From Pseudomonas sp. LRP2-20 (GTDB taxonomy: Bacteria > Pseudomonadota > Gammaproteobacteria > Pseudomonadales > Pseudomonadaceae), in the NCBI RefSeq assembly GCF_024349685.1, contig NZ_AP025944.1, forward strand, positions 5,287,001-5,351,000: a stretch of DNA of 64,000 bases. Direction: 5' to 3'. The stretch's first letter is position 1. Every line of letters starts with the position of its first letter. Made by a program: the position numbers and the translations under genes. The notes beneath the pieces were generated by a model. The model ran no database searches and was not told the DNA's origin. It saw only the letters and a list, made by a program, of their open reading frames with translations. Below, one piece after another: positions 21,200 to 30,020 of the stretch.

Positions 21200-22453
21200 T
21201 CAATCAAACAGCGATGTGAAGAGTTTTATCGCGCCGCCAACAACCTTCGCTCCCACTTCCTTGACTGTACTCACCACGCTGCGAACCACCTTCTTAGCAA
21301 CCTCGACAACCTTCCTTCCACCCTGTTCGATGAGTGTACCGACGGCTCTCCCTGCCGCACGGCCAACGACACCACCCACAACGCCACCGATAGCCGTACC
21401 ACCGGGACCGAACACAGCGCCTAAAGTAGCCCCCCACTGAGCTCCCAGTTCAGCGCCTTTCTGTTCCACAACCTGAGCCAATGAGCGGGCAGCCACCATG
21501 GTTGTGTGCTCGATTGCGTTGATCGCGGTATCCGCAAGAATGCCGCCTTCCCCGAGCTTGTACAGGGCTTTGGCCCGCTCCAGGCCAACGTAAGTCGTGA
21601 TCGCGACCTCCTCGGCGGAAGTGCCATTGAAGAAGCTCAACCAGCCGCTTTTTGCTGCGACCATCACCCCGCCAGAAACTGCAACCTGTGCACCAACATG
21701 GTCGGCCGACTTCAGCGAGCTATTGAAAAACGCCTGCATTGCCGCGCTGGCAGGTTCGTTTTCTTCACCACGCAGCCAATTCCAGGTGCGTTGTCCGAGA
21801 ATTCGCGCGCCGTGATACGACGCGTTCAGGGCTGCATTCAACAGCGCTTGCTTGTTGATCTCTTTGGAAATCTCCAAGCGGGATGTTTCGTCCCAATTGG
21901 TCACCTGGGTTTCGGCAAGAATCGACGAAGGTGCATGGGTCATATCGCCAGACACTGTGGAATGACGCACACCCGGCTCGAGCGTCTGCGCCAGCGACAC
22001 ATTGGCTGACGCCAGCATCCCCTGCACCTGGCTCGCGTACTCGCTCAGGTTCAACTCGGGATTGTTCTGAGCATCCTGTTCCAGCTCTCTGGCCAACCAA
22101 TTGACCGCGCTCTTTCCCCTGTCGAGGTTTCGTTGCAATGACGCTTTGTGCTGGTTGGTGCGCGAGATGGAGTTGATCAACGAGCGCGCGACAGTCTCGA
22201 CTTCGGCGTTGCCTTGCCACAGATGCGGATACTTATTGAATTCCTGGGTGAGCCATTGATCCAGTGACATCTCGCTGTGATGCTGGTCGTAGGATCGGAT
22301 GAAGCTCCAGATGACCGCAACCGCCTTAGGTGCGCAGGCTGTATCAGCGAAGGCGACCTGGCCAAGCAGGTCAGCTTGGCGCGCTTGTTCGTCTTCGTCT
22401 ACGAGGCGTTGCGCAGTAGCATCAGGGGAAGAAAGTACGTTTGAGGAACTCAC
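21200..22453 (-). CDS. Glycine-zipper protein with hydrophobic/amphipathic C-terminus
   Basis: It has 417 residues and starts with GTG preceded by AAGGA. The first 300 residues are helical and soluble-looking. The last 90 contain a Gly-rich zipper (GATLGAVFGPGGTAIGGVVGGVVG) followed by an alternating basic/hydrophobic helix (KKVVRSVVSTVKEVGAKVVGG). That layout is seen in membrane-inserting or pore-like proteins. I do not recognise a family. It lies between the tail-anchored protein and the AAA+ ATPase. A role as a membrane effector or assembly platform is an inference. Confidence 0.75.
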   Translation of the reverse strand: MSSSNVLSSPDATAQRLVDEDEQARQADLLGQVAFADTACAPKAVAVIWSFIRSYDQHHSEMSLDQWLTQEFNKYPHLWQGNAEVETVARSLINSISRTNQHKASLQRNLDRGKSAVNWLARELEQDAQNNPELNLSEYASQVQGMLASANVSLAQTLEPGVRHSTVSGDMTHAPSSILAETQVTNWDETSRLEISKEINKQALLNAALNASYHGARILGQRTWNWLRGEENEPASAAMQAFFNSSLKSADHVGAQVAVSGGVMVAAKSGWLSFFNGTSAEEVAITTYVGLERAKALYKLGEGGILADTAINAIEHTTMVAARSLAQVVEQKGAELGAQWGATLGAVFGPGGTAIGGVVGGVVGRAAGRAVGTLIEQGGRKVVEVAKKVVRSVVSTVKEVGAKVVGGAIKLFTSLFD

Positions 22454-22547
22454 GACGGGCTGTCCTTGACCGGTTCAAGAAGAGGAAAGGTGACGATCCG
22501 ACTGCAATGCACCGGTGCCGCGACTGTGCCGGGCACCTGTGAAGCTT

Positions 22548-23183
22548 CTACAGGAACGCCTTGGCCAAAAGTGCTACAAGCACTCCAAAGTTCACCGCAA
22601 GCCCCACGCACGTCCAGATGAAGCGCCGCCTGGATACAACATTCGTCGCCTGCGCCTCAGTCTGCTGCGCTGCAATCGCTGACGCGATCTCATCCAGTTT
22701 GACCAACGACTTCTGTTGAGCATCGCGGCTTTCAGCGCGCTGAGCTTGAAAGTCTGCGGCCAAAGTTTTCAGCGCGGTGTTCAGGTGATGCAGTTGTGCT
22801 GCGCCGAGCTTGCTCAGGCGCTCCTCTACACCGGCGATCCCTTCGGAAATTTGACGAGCGCTTTCGGCAACCTGCGCGCCAGCCCTCTCGAACCGGCTGT
22901 CTTGCGCCCCCTCAGCCTGCTGAACCAATGTCTCGACGCGCTTGGACACCTTGTGAACACTGCCAAGATCATCACCCAACTCTTCGAAGGCACTGTTCAG
23001 CTTTTTCAGCTCCGACCGCAAGCTGAGAACACAGGCCTCGAAGTCTCCCTTGAGCGTGAGCGACAGGCCGCCGCTCACCTCTTCAATGCTCCGCTTCACC
23101 GGTACATTGATATGCTTCTCCAGCAGCGCTGACAGCTCTTGATCAGCAGCCGCGATTTCGGCATCCAAATCGGATCGTTCCAT
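22548..23183 (-). CDS. Coiled-coil tail-anchored membrane protein
   Basis: It has 211 residues. Charged heptad-type helices run from residue 1 to about 180 (LRSELKKLNSAFEELGDDLGSVHKVSKRVETL). A single C-terminal membrane segment (WTCVGLAVNFGVLVALLAKAFL) follows basic residues RRR, so the protein is predicted to be anchored to the inner membrane with its body in the cytoplasm. Its ATG overlaps the stop of the GTPase gene (ATGA), which implies translational coupling. No known family was recognised. It may link the GTPases to the membrane. Confidence 0.8.
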   Translation of the reverse strand: MERSDLDAEIAAADQELSALLEKHINVPVKRSIEEVSGGLSLTLKGDFEACVLSLRSELKKLNSAFEELGDDLGSVHKVSKRVETLVQQAEGAQDSRFERAGAQVAESARQISEGIAGVEERLSKLGAAQLHHLNTALKTLAADFQAQRAESRDAQQKSLVKLDEIASAIAAQQTEAQATNVVSRRRFIWTCVGLAVNFGVLVALLAKAFL

Positions 23184-25036
23184 CAGAACTTCTTCCCTTC
23201 CAGCATTTTGTCTAGTTCGCCCAGCAGTACATGCAGGTAGAACATGTCGTAGATCTGCTCCAGCGCACTGAGCGGACGGCGGATGGCTTCCCGGACACGA
23301 TCGAGCTCGGCCTTGAAAGCTTCGAGGATGTATTGTTCGAACTTGTGCGAGTGGTCCATGCTGAATTGCATGCGGGCTTTGAATTGCGCGTGAGCCTGTT
23401 CAAGGTGATAGCGCTTGCCTTGTATGTCCTCCACCGCTTGCTGACGCTCTGCAACGGTTCTTTTCATGACGTCAAGCCGCCGCTTGTAGTCCGAATACTT
23501 ACGTTCCAGGCCACTCTCCTGATGCTCAAAGTACTTCTTAATTTCCAAGTTTGCGGCTTCGGCATAGGCATCCACCACCTTCACAGCTGCTCCAAGAAGC
23601 ATGCTCCGGTCAGAACGGAAGTTCTCGCTGGACCACCAGTAACCGTCGGTGAGATACCCGTCCATCTTCTGATAGAAGCTGCTCAGCGCAGTGGTTGCGG
23701 GTGGCGAAAGCTCAGCCAGCCGAACATGGGCCTGACGATGGGCGTGACGTTCGCACATTGCCTTCCATTTCGCCTGGATCCCGTTTTCGAACTGAATGGC
23801 AACCAACTTTAGGGCACTGACTGATTCGGTAGTATTCGGCAGAGGCTGAACGAAGAAGCCACGAACATCACTACCCTTGTACAGTTTCCGGTAACGGTTC
23901 AGGCGACGCCTGTGATGAACGAGCGTGCCGCTTTCTTCCTGACAGCCACTCAATAGCCCCTCAGCCTGCTTCAACGCATTCAGTTCATGCTGGAGGTCGC
24001 CTTCCAGCCCCTTCCTGTGCTCCTCGTAATGAACCTGCTCTCGATCAAGCCTGGCATCGATCAAGGTTTTCATCTTGAACGCGGACGCGAGCCGGCCGTA
24101 GGGGCTGGCCGACTCGGTGATGCTTGCCAATAGCTCGCGTCGTAATTGCTGAATCAATGTAACGGCTGCTTGATGATATTCAGGCGTCGCCCCCAGGCTT
24201 CGCAGCGAGTCGCCGAACTCCAGTGGGTACAACATCGCCTCGACCGACTTGGGCGGTTTGTAGTCATGGGTACCCAGCTCCTGGTAGAGCTTGGCCCTGA
24301 CCTGCTGAAGCGTTCGCTCGTCTTGGCCGAACCAGGTCTTGAAGCTGGCAGGCGAGAACGTATAGGAGAGCACCACCCGATAGCGGTTGGGCTGCAGCAT
24401 CCAGTCTCCCAACGCCGCCAACTTGAGCTTGTTGGGATGAAGGAAGCCCAAGTCATCTGCACGCCCGACCAGCAAGATCAGATCGGCCGTGGCCACATAC
24501 TTCTCCGCCACCCGCGCGACCTGGGCCTGCTCGGCTTCGTTGACCGCATTGATGCCCGGGATATCGAGAATGCGCAGATCCAGACTCAGCGCATCCCCTC
24601 CTCCTTGCTCGAAGAACATTGATGGCAGCCGCACGGACAACACGTCCACGGACTGTGCTCTACCTTCCTCCAGCTCGGTGCGTATCGCGGAAAACTGCAC
24701 CCTCGCGGCTTCATCATCCAGCGCACCACTGTTGTCGCCGATGTACCAGTAATCATCCTTCGAACGGCCGTAACGAATGGCACAGGCCGTCGAAGACTTG
24801 CCCATACGCTGGTCGCCCCGCAATACGCTGGAAGCACGTTCCAACGCCTCGCCGGTCACACCCAGCAAGTCCAGAATCAGCGTGGTCTTGCCGACCTGGG
24901 TCGCACCATAGACGGCGACCGTCACATGGCTGGAGCGGTTGAAGTCTCCAGCCAGGCTTGGATCTACCTCGCCGATGAAACGCTGATACGCGTCATAGGC
25001 CCAGCGATAGCGGTTGCTGTACTTCTCAAGCCACAT
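23183..25036 (-). CDS. Dynamin-like GTPase 1
   Basis: It has 617 residues from the ATG at 25036 (an ATG at 25057 is possible). G1 P-loop is GATQVGKT (44-51) and G3 is DIPG (158-161). A hydrophobic strand then ends LILLVGRADD, where a canonical N/TKxD is not obvious. The C-terminal 350 residues are largely long coiled-coil helices (EEHRKGLEGDLQHELNALKQAEG..., YKRRLDVMKRTVAERQQAVEDIQ), as in bacterial dynamin-like or septin-like membrane GTPases. It overlaps both neighbours (11 bp and 1 bp). It probably acts with GTPase 2. Confidence 0.82.
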   Translation of the reverse strand: MWLEKYSNRYRWAYDAYQRFIGEVDPSLAGDFNRSSHVTVAVYGATQVGKTTLILDLLGVTGEALERASSVLRGDQRMGKSSTACAIRYGRSKDDYWYIGDNSGALDDEAARVQFSAIRTELEEGRAQSVDVLSVRLPSMFFEQGGGDALSLDLRILDIPGINAVNEAEQAQVARVAEKYVATADLILLVGRADDLGFLHPNKLKLAALGDWMLQPNRYRVVLSYTFSPASFKTWFGQDERTLQQVRAKLYQELGTHDYKPPKSVEAMLYPLEFGDSLRSLGATPEYHQAAVTLIQQLRRELLASITESASPYGRLASAFKMKTLIDARLDREQVHYEEHRKGLEGDLQHELNALKQAEGLLSGCQEESGTLVHHRRRLNRYRKLYKGSDVRGFFVQPLPNTTESVSALKLVAIQFENGIQAKWKAMCERHAHRQAHVRLAELSPPATTALSSFYQKMDGYLTDGYWWSSENFRSDRSMLLGAAVKVVDAYAEAANLEIKKYFEHQESGLERKYSDYKRRLDVMKRTVAERQQAVEDIQGKRYHLEQAHAQFKARMQFSMDHSHKFEQYILEAFKAELDRVREAIRRPLSALEQIYDMFYLHVLLGELDKMLEGKKF

Positions 25037-27140
25037 GGCGGCTTTGCGCCTCATCAATGGCTTTGACCAGGTTCACCCGAGCGTGCTCCAGGCGCGTCAA
25101 CCCACGTGCCAGTGCGTCTTTTACCGTGAGGTCGGCGCCCAGGCCATAGGCCACCCGCAGGTTGCGCACCAGGCGCTCTTCGAGGGTTTCCATCAGGTCG
25201 TCGTAGAGCTCCAGGCCCTTCTTGATATGGGCCTCGGCGAACTGGTTGAGGCTTTCGGCGATGAAGCCCTTGCGCGCCGCATCATAACGCTGAATTTCGG
25301 TAGCACCGCGATAGGCGATGAAACCCAGGGTGATCGCGCCCGCAGCGGCCATGGACAACGAAGCGCCCAGCGAAGCAGCAGTCTGACCGCCCGTCAGCGT
25401 GCCCGCGATGGCGGGGATGGTGTCGATGGAGCCGTCGATGACCACGTCCACTGCGAGGATTGCCGCCAGGGTATTGAGCAGCGGTTTGGCCGATGCGGTG
25501 ACCTTGGGGAGGTCTTGCTGGATGGACGAGGCAAGCTTGCCGAAGTCGAAGGCTTCCAGTTCGGTGCGGGCCAACTCAGGGGTACGTATGGCAACTGCCT
25601 GATTGAGGCGGAAGTACTCCATAGTCATCGCGGGCAGCGCCTTCAGCACCTCTTCGACATGCTTCGCTTTGAATCGCTCGACGTCTTTGGTGGTAGTACT
25701 ACCCTTGGAAAGCAGCAGGCGCAGATCATGCTGCAGCTCTTGAGTACCCACCGCAGGAACTTCGAGAGAGGCACCTTCGTAACCCAGCAGTTTGTTCAAG
25801 CCTTCGTGCTTGATCGCAGCGAGCGCCGTAGGTTTGATTTCCTGAATGCCGAGCTCTTTCGCGGACATATCAGAGATGGCCAAGTAATCGGATTCCAGCG
25901 GTGATTGAAGAGTGTTGGTGCCGTTGCACCAGCAGTCGATAATTCGCGACCTGAAACGAGTCTCGTTTTCACCGGACTGCAACGTGAGGAAGTTCGCCGC
26001 GTGCCTGAGCTTGTTGGTGAAGCCCTCTTCTTCTTCGTTGTATTTTTTCTCAGCGATGTCTTTGACCTGGCCCAGGTAACTATTAGTGTGCTCGCGCAGC
26101 CGTTTGGCATAACGGTTCCGGTAGCGCTCCGACGCCTTGGTAAACACCTCTCGCATCCGCTCGGCTTGGCGCTCGGTCAGGTGTTCACTGATGCTCTGCG
26201 CGTCCATCTCACTTTCCAACGCAGCCTTGACCGTTGCCAGTTCCGTGTCCAGTAGCTTCTCCAGCTCCCGCAGACGACCTGCGTCCGAACCGCCTGCAGA
26301 CAGCGCATATTTGTTGATGACTTCGATGAGTTGGCTGGTCCAGGCAGAGCGGTAGGCCTCGTCGCCAACGCCGGTGAAGATCACACGGTCTTGCTCGTCA
26401 GAGCGGATCTGGAAAACTTCGGCCACGGTGCCGGCCAATTCATCCATTTGCTCAGGAGTAAGCGTTTCGGTCTTGGTGACGGCGATGGCGGGTTTGCGAT
26501 CGGGGAAGTAGCGGGCGACCAGATCGTTGAGAATCTGCTTCTGGCTGTTGTCGGCGACGCGGGTGCGGTCGGTGACCAGGATGCTGCCCAAGGAATGCAC
26601 CAGGGTGTGGCGCATGAGGCCCTGCCACTCGACGTTCTCCGGATTCAGCATTTCGTAGCCTGGGAGCAGTACGAAGCCGCAACGCTGTCCGTCGAAGTAG
26701 CGGCGTGGCACGTAGAGCTTGGGGAACAGGCAGTCGAGGTCACCGGAGTTGTCGTAGCCGCTGATCAGCGCTCGGAACGCCTCCTTGGAGATCGTTTCTT
26801 CTTGCTCGTTGCCTTGGGCGTCGTACTTGACGACTACGGCGTAGGGGGTGTCGCAGTCCTTTTCGAGGATGAACACCGGGATACGCTCGCCGCGACCCTG
26901 GTTGTCTGCAAGCCAGCCCTCGCCCAGAGCGTAAAGTTCGCGGATCAGACGAGTTTTGCCGGCACTTTGGCTGCCGGCTACGCAGATGTAGTAGACCGAA
27001 GATAGCTCGCGGGCAATGCGCAGTTTGCGCAGGATCGAGACCAAGGCTGGGCGGGGGTTGCTACGAGTCTTCAGCTCGGCTGAGATCTTGAGCACACCGG
27101 CTACAGCGGTTTCCATGTCTTTGATCAGGGGGGCTTTCAT
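25026..27140 (-). CDS. Dynamin-like GTPase 2 with membrane hairpin
   Basis: It has 704 residues and is the first gene of the operon. AGGAG lies 7 bases before the ATG. G1 is GSQSAGKT (56-63), the G3 position is degenerate (VLLPGYE, no Asp), and a G4-like VTKTE occurs near 220. A helical stalk follows, then two hydrophobic stretches at about 540-595 (LAAILAVDVVIDG and SMAAAGAITLGFIAY), resembling the paddle of bacterial dynamin-like proteins, and a helical C-terminus. Pairing of two different dynamin-like proteins is known in Leo/Eleos and some cyanobacterial/Bacillus systems, but those lack this AAA+ partner. I infer a membrane-acting defence role. Confidence 0.82.
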   Translation of the reverse strand: MKAPLIKDMETAVAGVLKISAELKTRSNPRPALVSILRKLRIARELSSVYYICVAGSQSAGKTRLIRELYALGEGWLADNQGRGERIPVFILEKDCDTPYAVVVKYDAQGNEQEETISKEAFRALISGYDNSGDLDCLFPKLYVPRRYFDGQRCGFVLLPGYEMLNPENVEWQGLMRHTLVHSLGSILVTDRTRVADNSQKQILNDLVARYFPDRKPAIAVTKTETLTPEQMDELAGTVAEVFQIRSDEQDRVIFTGVGDEAYRSAWTSQLIEVINKYALSAGGSDAGRLRELEKLLDTELATVKAALESEMDAQSISEHLTERQAERMREVFTKASERYRNRYAKRLREHTNSYLGQVKDIAEKKYNEEEEGFTNKLRHAANFLTLQSGENETRFRSRIIDCWCNGTNTLQSPLESDYLAISDMSAKELGIQEIKPTALAAIKHEGLNKLLGYEGASLEVPAVGTQELQHDLRLLLSKGSTTTKDVERFKAKHVEEVLKALPAMTMEYFRLNQAVAIRTPELARTELEAFDFGKLASSIQQDLPKVTASAKPLLNTLAAILAVDVVIDGSIDTIPAIAGTLTGGQTAASLGASLSMAAAGAITLGFIAYRGATEIQRYDAARKGFIAESLNQFAEAHIKKGLELYDDLMETLEERLVRNLRVAYGLGADLTVKDALARGLTRLEHARVNLVKAIDEAQSRHVA

Positions 27141-27468
27141 CAACTACTCCTGTTGAAACACGCGCAATGTTGGTGAGGTCATCGGCTTGTAAAGGGATTT
27201 CTTGATTATCTAACCGACGCAATGATGGCCATTAGCCCGCCATCAACTCAAGTCTGTATTTATCCTCGGACGCTCTCCTCTTTGGCACGTTTACTCTTTC
27301 AGCAAAAGTGGCGAATTGGCCCTTTAAATGCTGATGAATTGCTATAGAAATCAACAGTGAGGTCACCGATCGGACAGACGTGAGAAAGATACTCAGCAAA
27401 AAATCGACTCAAAAAAATTTCAATCACACATAACCCCAACGACATCATCACCATTGAGGTTCACCCCC
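27141..27468. promoter_or_regulatory. Divergent promoter region, GTPase operon / zinc-ribbon module
   Basis: This is 328 bp of comparatively A/T-rich DNA between two divergent operons. On the minus strand a GATAAT -10-like element (27210-27205) precedes the GTPase operon by about 65 bp, without a convincing -35. No CTACATGTCT motif is visible here. No gene is supported. Confidence 0.4.
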
Positions 27469-27798
27469 ATGTCGTTGCAATGCCCTCTCTGCCACTCCCC
27501 TAGAATCGCCTCCTTCCATCACGCTATGAAAGTCGGTGCGACCATAGGCACCGTAGGCGGTGTTGCGCGTGGCGTCAGCGCGGCCCTATCTGCCGGTCAG
27601 ACTGGCGCAGCCATCGGTGCTATCGCAGGACCGGTCGGCATCACCCTCGGCTCCGTATCAGGCGCCATATTGGGCGGCCTGGCCGGCGGTGTCGGTGGCT
27701 GCGTGCTTGGCGCTCAGCTAGGTGAATCACTCGATCGCCACGTCTTGGCCCACAACCTCTGCCTGCAATGCGGTCATCGCTTCAACCTGCCGACCTGA
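27469..27798 (+). CDS. Zinc-ribbon/glycine-zipper small protein
   Basis: It has 109 residues. An N-terminal CPLCHS knuckle and a C-terminal CLQCGH knuckle could bind one zinc. Between them lies a glycine-zipper hydrophobic segment (residues about 22-90, GTVGGVARG... AIGAIAGPVG... GGLAGGVGG). The start at 27469 has TGAGG upstream and gives the cysteine motif near the N-terminus. Such proteins often lead DUF932/YqaJ gene sets on plasmids and islands. Their function is unknown to me. Confidence 0.8.
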   Translation: MSLQCPLCHSPRIASFHHAMKVGATIGTVGGVARGVSAALSAGQTGAAIGAIAGPVGITLGSVSGAILGGLAGGVGGCVLGAQLGESLDRHVLAHNLCLQCGHRFNLPT

Positions 27799-27883
27799 TT
27801 GGCCCTTTCTCTTTTCATTTATACGTCCGGTGCTGCGCTTCGCGCAGCGCTTTATGCCTGCCCGTACTAAAGGAATCACCCAC

Positions 27884-28852
27884 ATGGCACATCTCATCGA
27901 AACCATGGCCTACGCTGGCACTACCCCGTGGCATGGCCTGGGTAATCCGCTCAGTCAGAAGCAACCTATCGAAGTCTGGCAACGCGAAGCTGGAATGGAC
28001 TGGCAGATTCTGGAAAGCCCCGTGCATTTCAAATCGGATGCTATCGGCCACCTGGGCGCGATCCACTCCTTCCCCGAGCAAAAGGTGCTCTATCGATCCG
28101 ACAGCAAGGCGCCGCTGTCGGTGGTCTCTCAGCGCTATCACACGGTGCAGCCCCGAGAGGTACTCGAGTTTTATCGTGACCTCACCGAAGTTTCCGGCTA
28201 CGAGTTGGAAACGGCCGGCGTGCTCAAGGGTGGGCGCAAGTTCTGGGCGCTGGCGCGTACTGGGCAAGGCGCGGCGCTCAAGGGCAACGACCAGGTGAAT
28301 GGCTATCTGCTGCTGGCGACCTCCTGCGACGGCACACTGGCCACCACAGCCACACCAACCACGGTGCGCGTCGTGTGCAACAACACCCTGACCATCGCCC
28401 TGGATGGCACCTGCCGGGCGATCAAGGTGCCGCACAACACCCGTTTCGATCCGAAGGCGGTGAAGAAGCAACTCGGTATCGCCGTCTCGCAATGGGACGA
28501 CTTCATGCACCGCATGCGTGCCCTGGCTGAGCGCAAGGTGCAGTGGCATGAGGCATTGGGCTTCTTCATGACCGTGATGTGCGAGACCAGTCCGACCGGA
28601 GTACTGCCGGAGCAACTGCCCAACGAGCGCGCCCTGCGCAAGGTTCAGGAGCTGTACGAAGGTCGTGGTCGCGGCAGCCAGCTGGACTCGGCGCGCGGTA
28701 CCGCCTGGGGCCTGCTCAACGCCGTGACCGAGTACGTCGACCACGAGCGCCGTGCGCGCAGCAACGAGTACCGCATGGACTCGGCCTGGTTCGGCCAGGG
28801 CGCGCAAATCAAGCAACGCGCCCTGGATGCTGCGCTGCAGCTCGCCGCTTAA
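27884..28852 (+). CDS. DUF932 (phage/plasmid-like, TIGR03299) protein
   Basis: It has 322 residues, starting MAHLIETMAYAGTTPWHGLG. The WHGLG region and later SQRYHTVQPREVLEFYRDL and CNNTL are typical of the DUF932 family found on plasmids, ICEs and phages beside recombination genes. Its biochemical role is unproven. AAAGGAAT precedes the ATG at 27884, which was preferred to an upstream frame overlapping the zinc-ribbon gene. Confidence 0.9.
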   Translation: MAHLIETMAYAGTTPWHGLGNPLSQKQPIEVWQREAGMDWQILESPVHFKSDAIGHLGAIHSFPEQKVLYRSDSKAPLSVVSQRYHTVQPREVLEFYRDLTEVSGYELETAGVLKGGRKFWALARTGQGAALKGNDQVNGYLLLATSCDGTLATTATPTTVRVVCNNTLTIALDGTCRAIKVPHNTRFDPKAVKKQLGIAVSQWDDFMHRMRALAERKVQWHEALGFFMTVMCETSPTGVLPEQLPNERALRKVQELYEGRGRGSQLDSARGTAWGLLNAVTEYVDHERRARSNEYRMDSAWFGQGAQIKQRALDAALQLAA

Positions 28853-28927
28853 CCCTCACTCACCTCAATCCTCGCGCCCGGTCAGCCTTGTGCTGATCGG
28901 GCCTTCTTATATCTGCAGGTGAATACC

Positions 28928-29932
28928 ATGAAAGCAACGTCATTGAACGGCAGCACCACCAAGAAACGCCCAGCCCTGCGCCTGGTCAGCACCAAGGAGC
29001 TGCCTCGCGAGGACTGGCTGCAGATACGCAAGCAAGGCATCGGCAGTTCGGATGCAGCCGCTGCCATAGGCCTGAATCCCTACAAGTCCCAGCTGGAGCT
29101 GTGGCTGGAGAAAACCGATCGCGATGCCGGCATGCCCAAGGCCAATCCCCACGATGAGGAAAGCCCGATGTACTGGGGGAATATGCTCGAGCCCATCGTG
29201 GCCTGGCACTACAGCAAACGCACCAGGCATAAAGTCCGTCGCATCAACGCCGTGCTGCAGCATTCGGATCCGGAGTTGCCTTGGATGCTCGCCAACATCG
29301 ACCGCGAGGTGATCGGTGCCGACGATGTGCAGATCCTCGAATGCAAGACCGTCGGAATAAACGGGGCACGCCTCTGGAAAGAGGGCGTCCCCGAGTATGT
29401 TCAGCTTCAAGTGATGCACCAACTCGCCGTCACCGGCAAACAGGCTGCAGATGTGGCGGTGCTGCTCGGCGGTCAGACGTTGGAGGTCCATCGAATTGAG
29501 AGGGACGAACAACTCATCACGCGCCTGATCGAACTAGAGCGCAAGTTTTGGCAGTACGTGGAGACCGATACGCCACCGCCAACCGATGGCACCGCCTCTG
29601 CTGAATCCGCATTGCGCTGCCTTTATCCGGAGGACAACGGCCAAGTCGTAGACTTCAGTGACCATGCCGGACTGAGCGCTGCCTTCATCGAGCTCAAGGC
29701 CGTCCGCCAGTCGATTGCCGACAAGGAAAAGCGCGAGGCCGAGCTCAAGCAGATATTACAGCAGGCCATGGGCGACGCCAGCCGGGCAGAGTTCACCGGC
29801 GGCTATGTCAGTTGGCGCAAAGCCAAGGACAGCGTCGGCCTTAATGTCGCTCAACTGCTCCAGGACAAGCCTTACTTGCAGGCCAAGTACCCACTACTGA
29901 AAGCTGGTGCTCGGCACTTCCTGGTCGGCTGA
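28928..29932 (+). CDS. YqaJ-type viral recombinase / exonuclease
   Basis: Lambda-exonuclease-like 5'-3' nuclease of 334 residues. It contains WLQIRKQGIGSSDAAAAIGLNPYKS at the N-terminus. The PD-(D/E)xK core follows, with MLEPIVAWHY, the segment LANIDRE, and the active-site pair LECKT (E-x-K) near residue 140, then QLQVMHQLAVTG. It probably resects DNA ends for a single-strand annealing partner. GTG at 28919 is an alternative start. It lies in a co-directional set with DUF932, the four-cysteine protein and RadC. Confidence 0.9.
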   Translation: MKATSLNGSTTKKRPALRLVSTKELPREDWLQIRKQGIGSSDAAAAIGLNPYKSQLELWLEKTDRDAGMPKANPHDEESPMYWGNMLEPIVAWHYSKRTRHKVRRINAVLQHSDPELPWMLANIDREVIGADDVQILECKTVGINGARLWKEGVPEYVQLQVMHQLAVTGKQAADVAVLLGGQTLEVHRIERDEQLITRLIELERKFWQYVETDTPPPTDGTASAESALRCLYPEDNGQVVDFSDHAGLSAAFIELKAVRQSIADKEKREAELKQILQQAMGDASRAEFTGGYVSWRKAKDSVGLNVAQLLQDKPYLQAKYPLLKAGARHFLVG

Positions 29933-30020
29933 TTTTCACATTCCTCACTCCATCCCCCTTGGTCAGTTCATGCAGTTCGCGCTGCGTGGCTGGCTTTTTT
30001 TCATTTTCAGGAGAACCACC

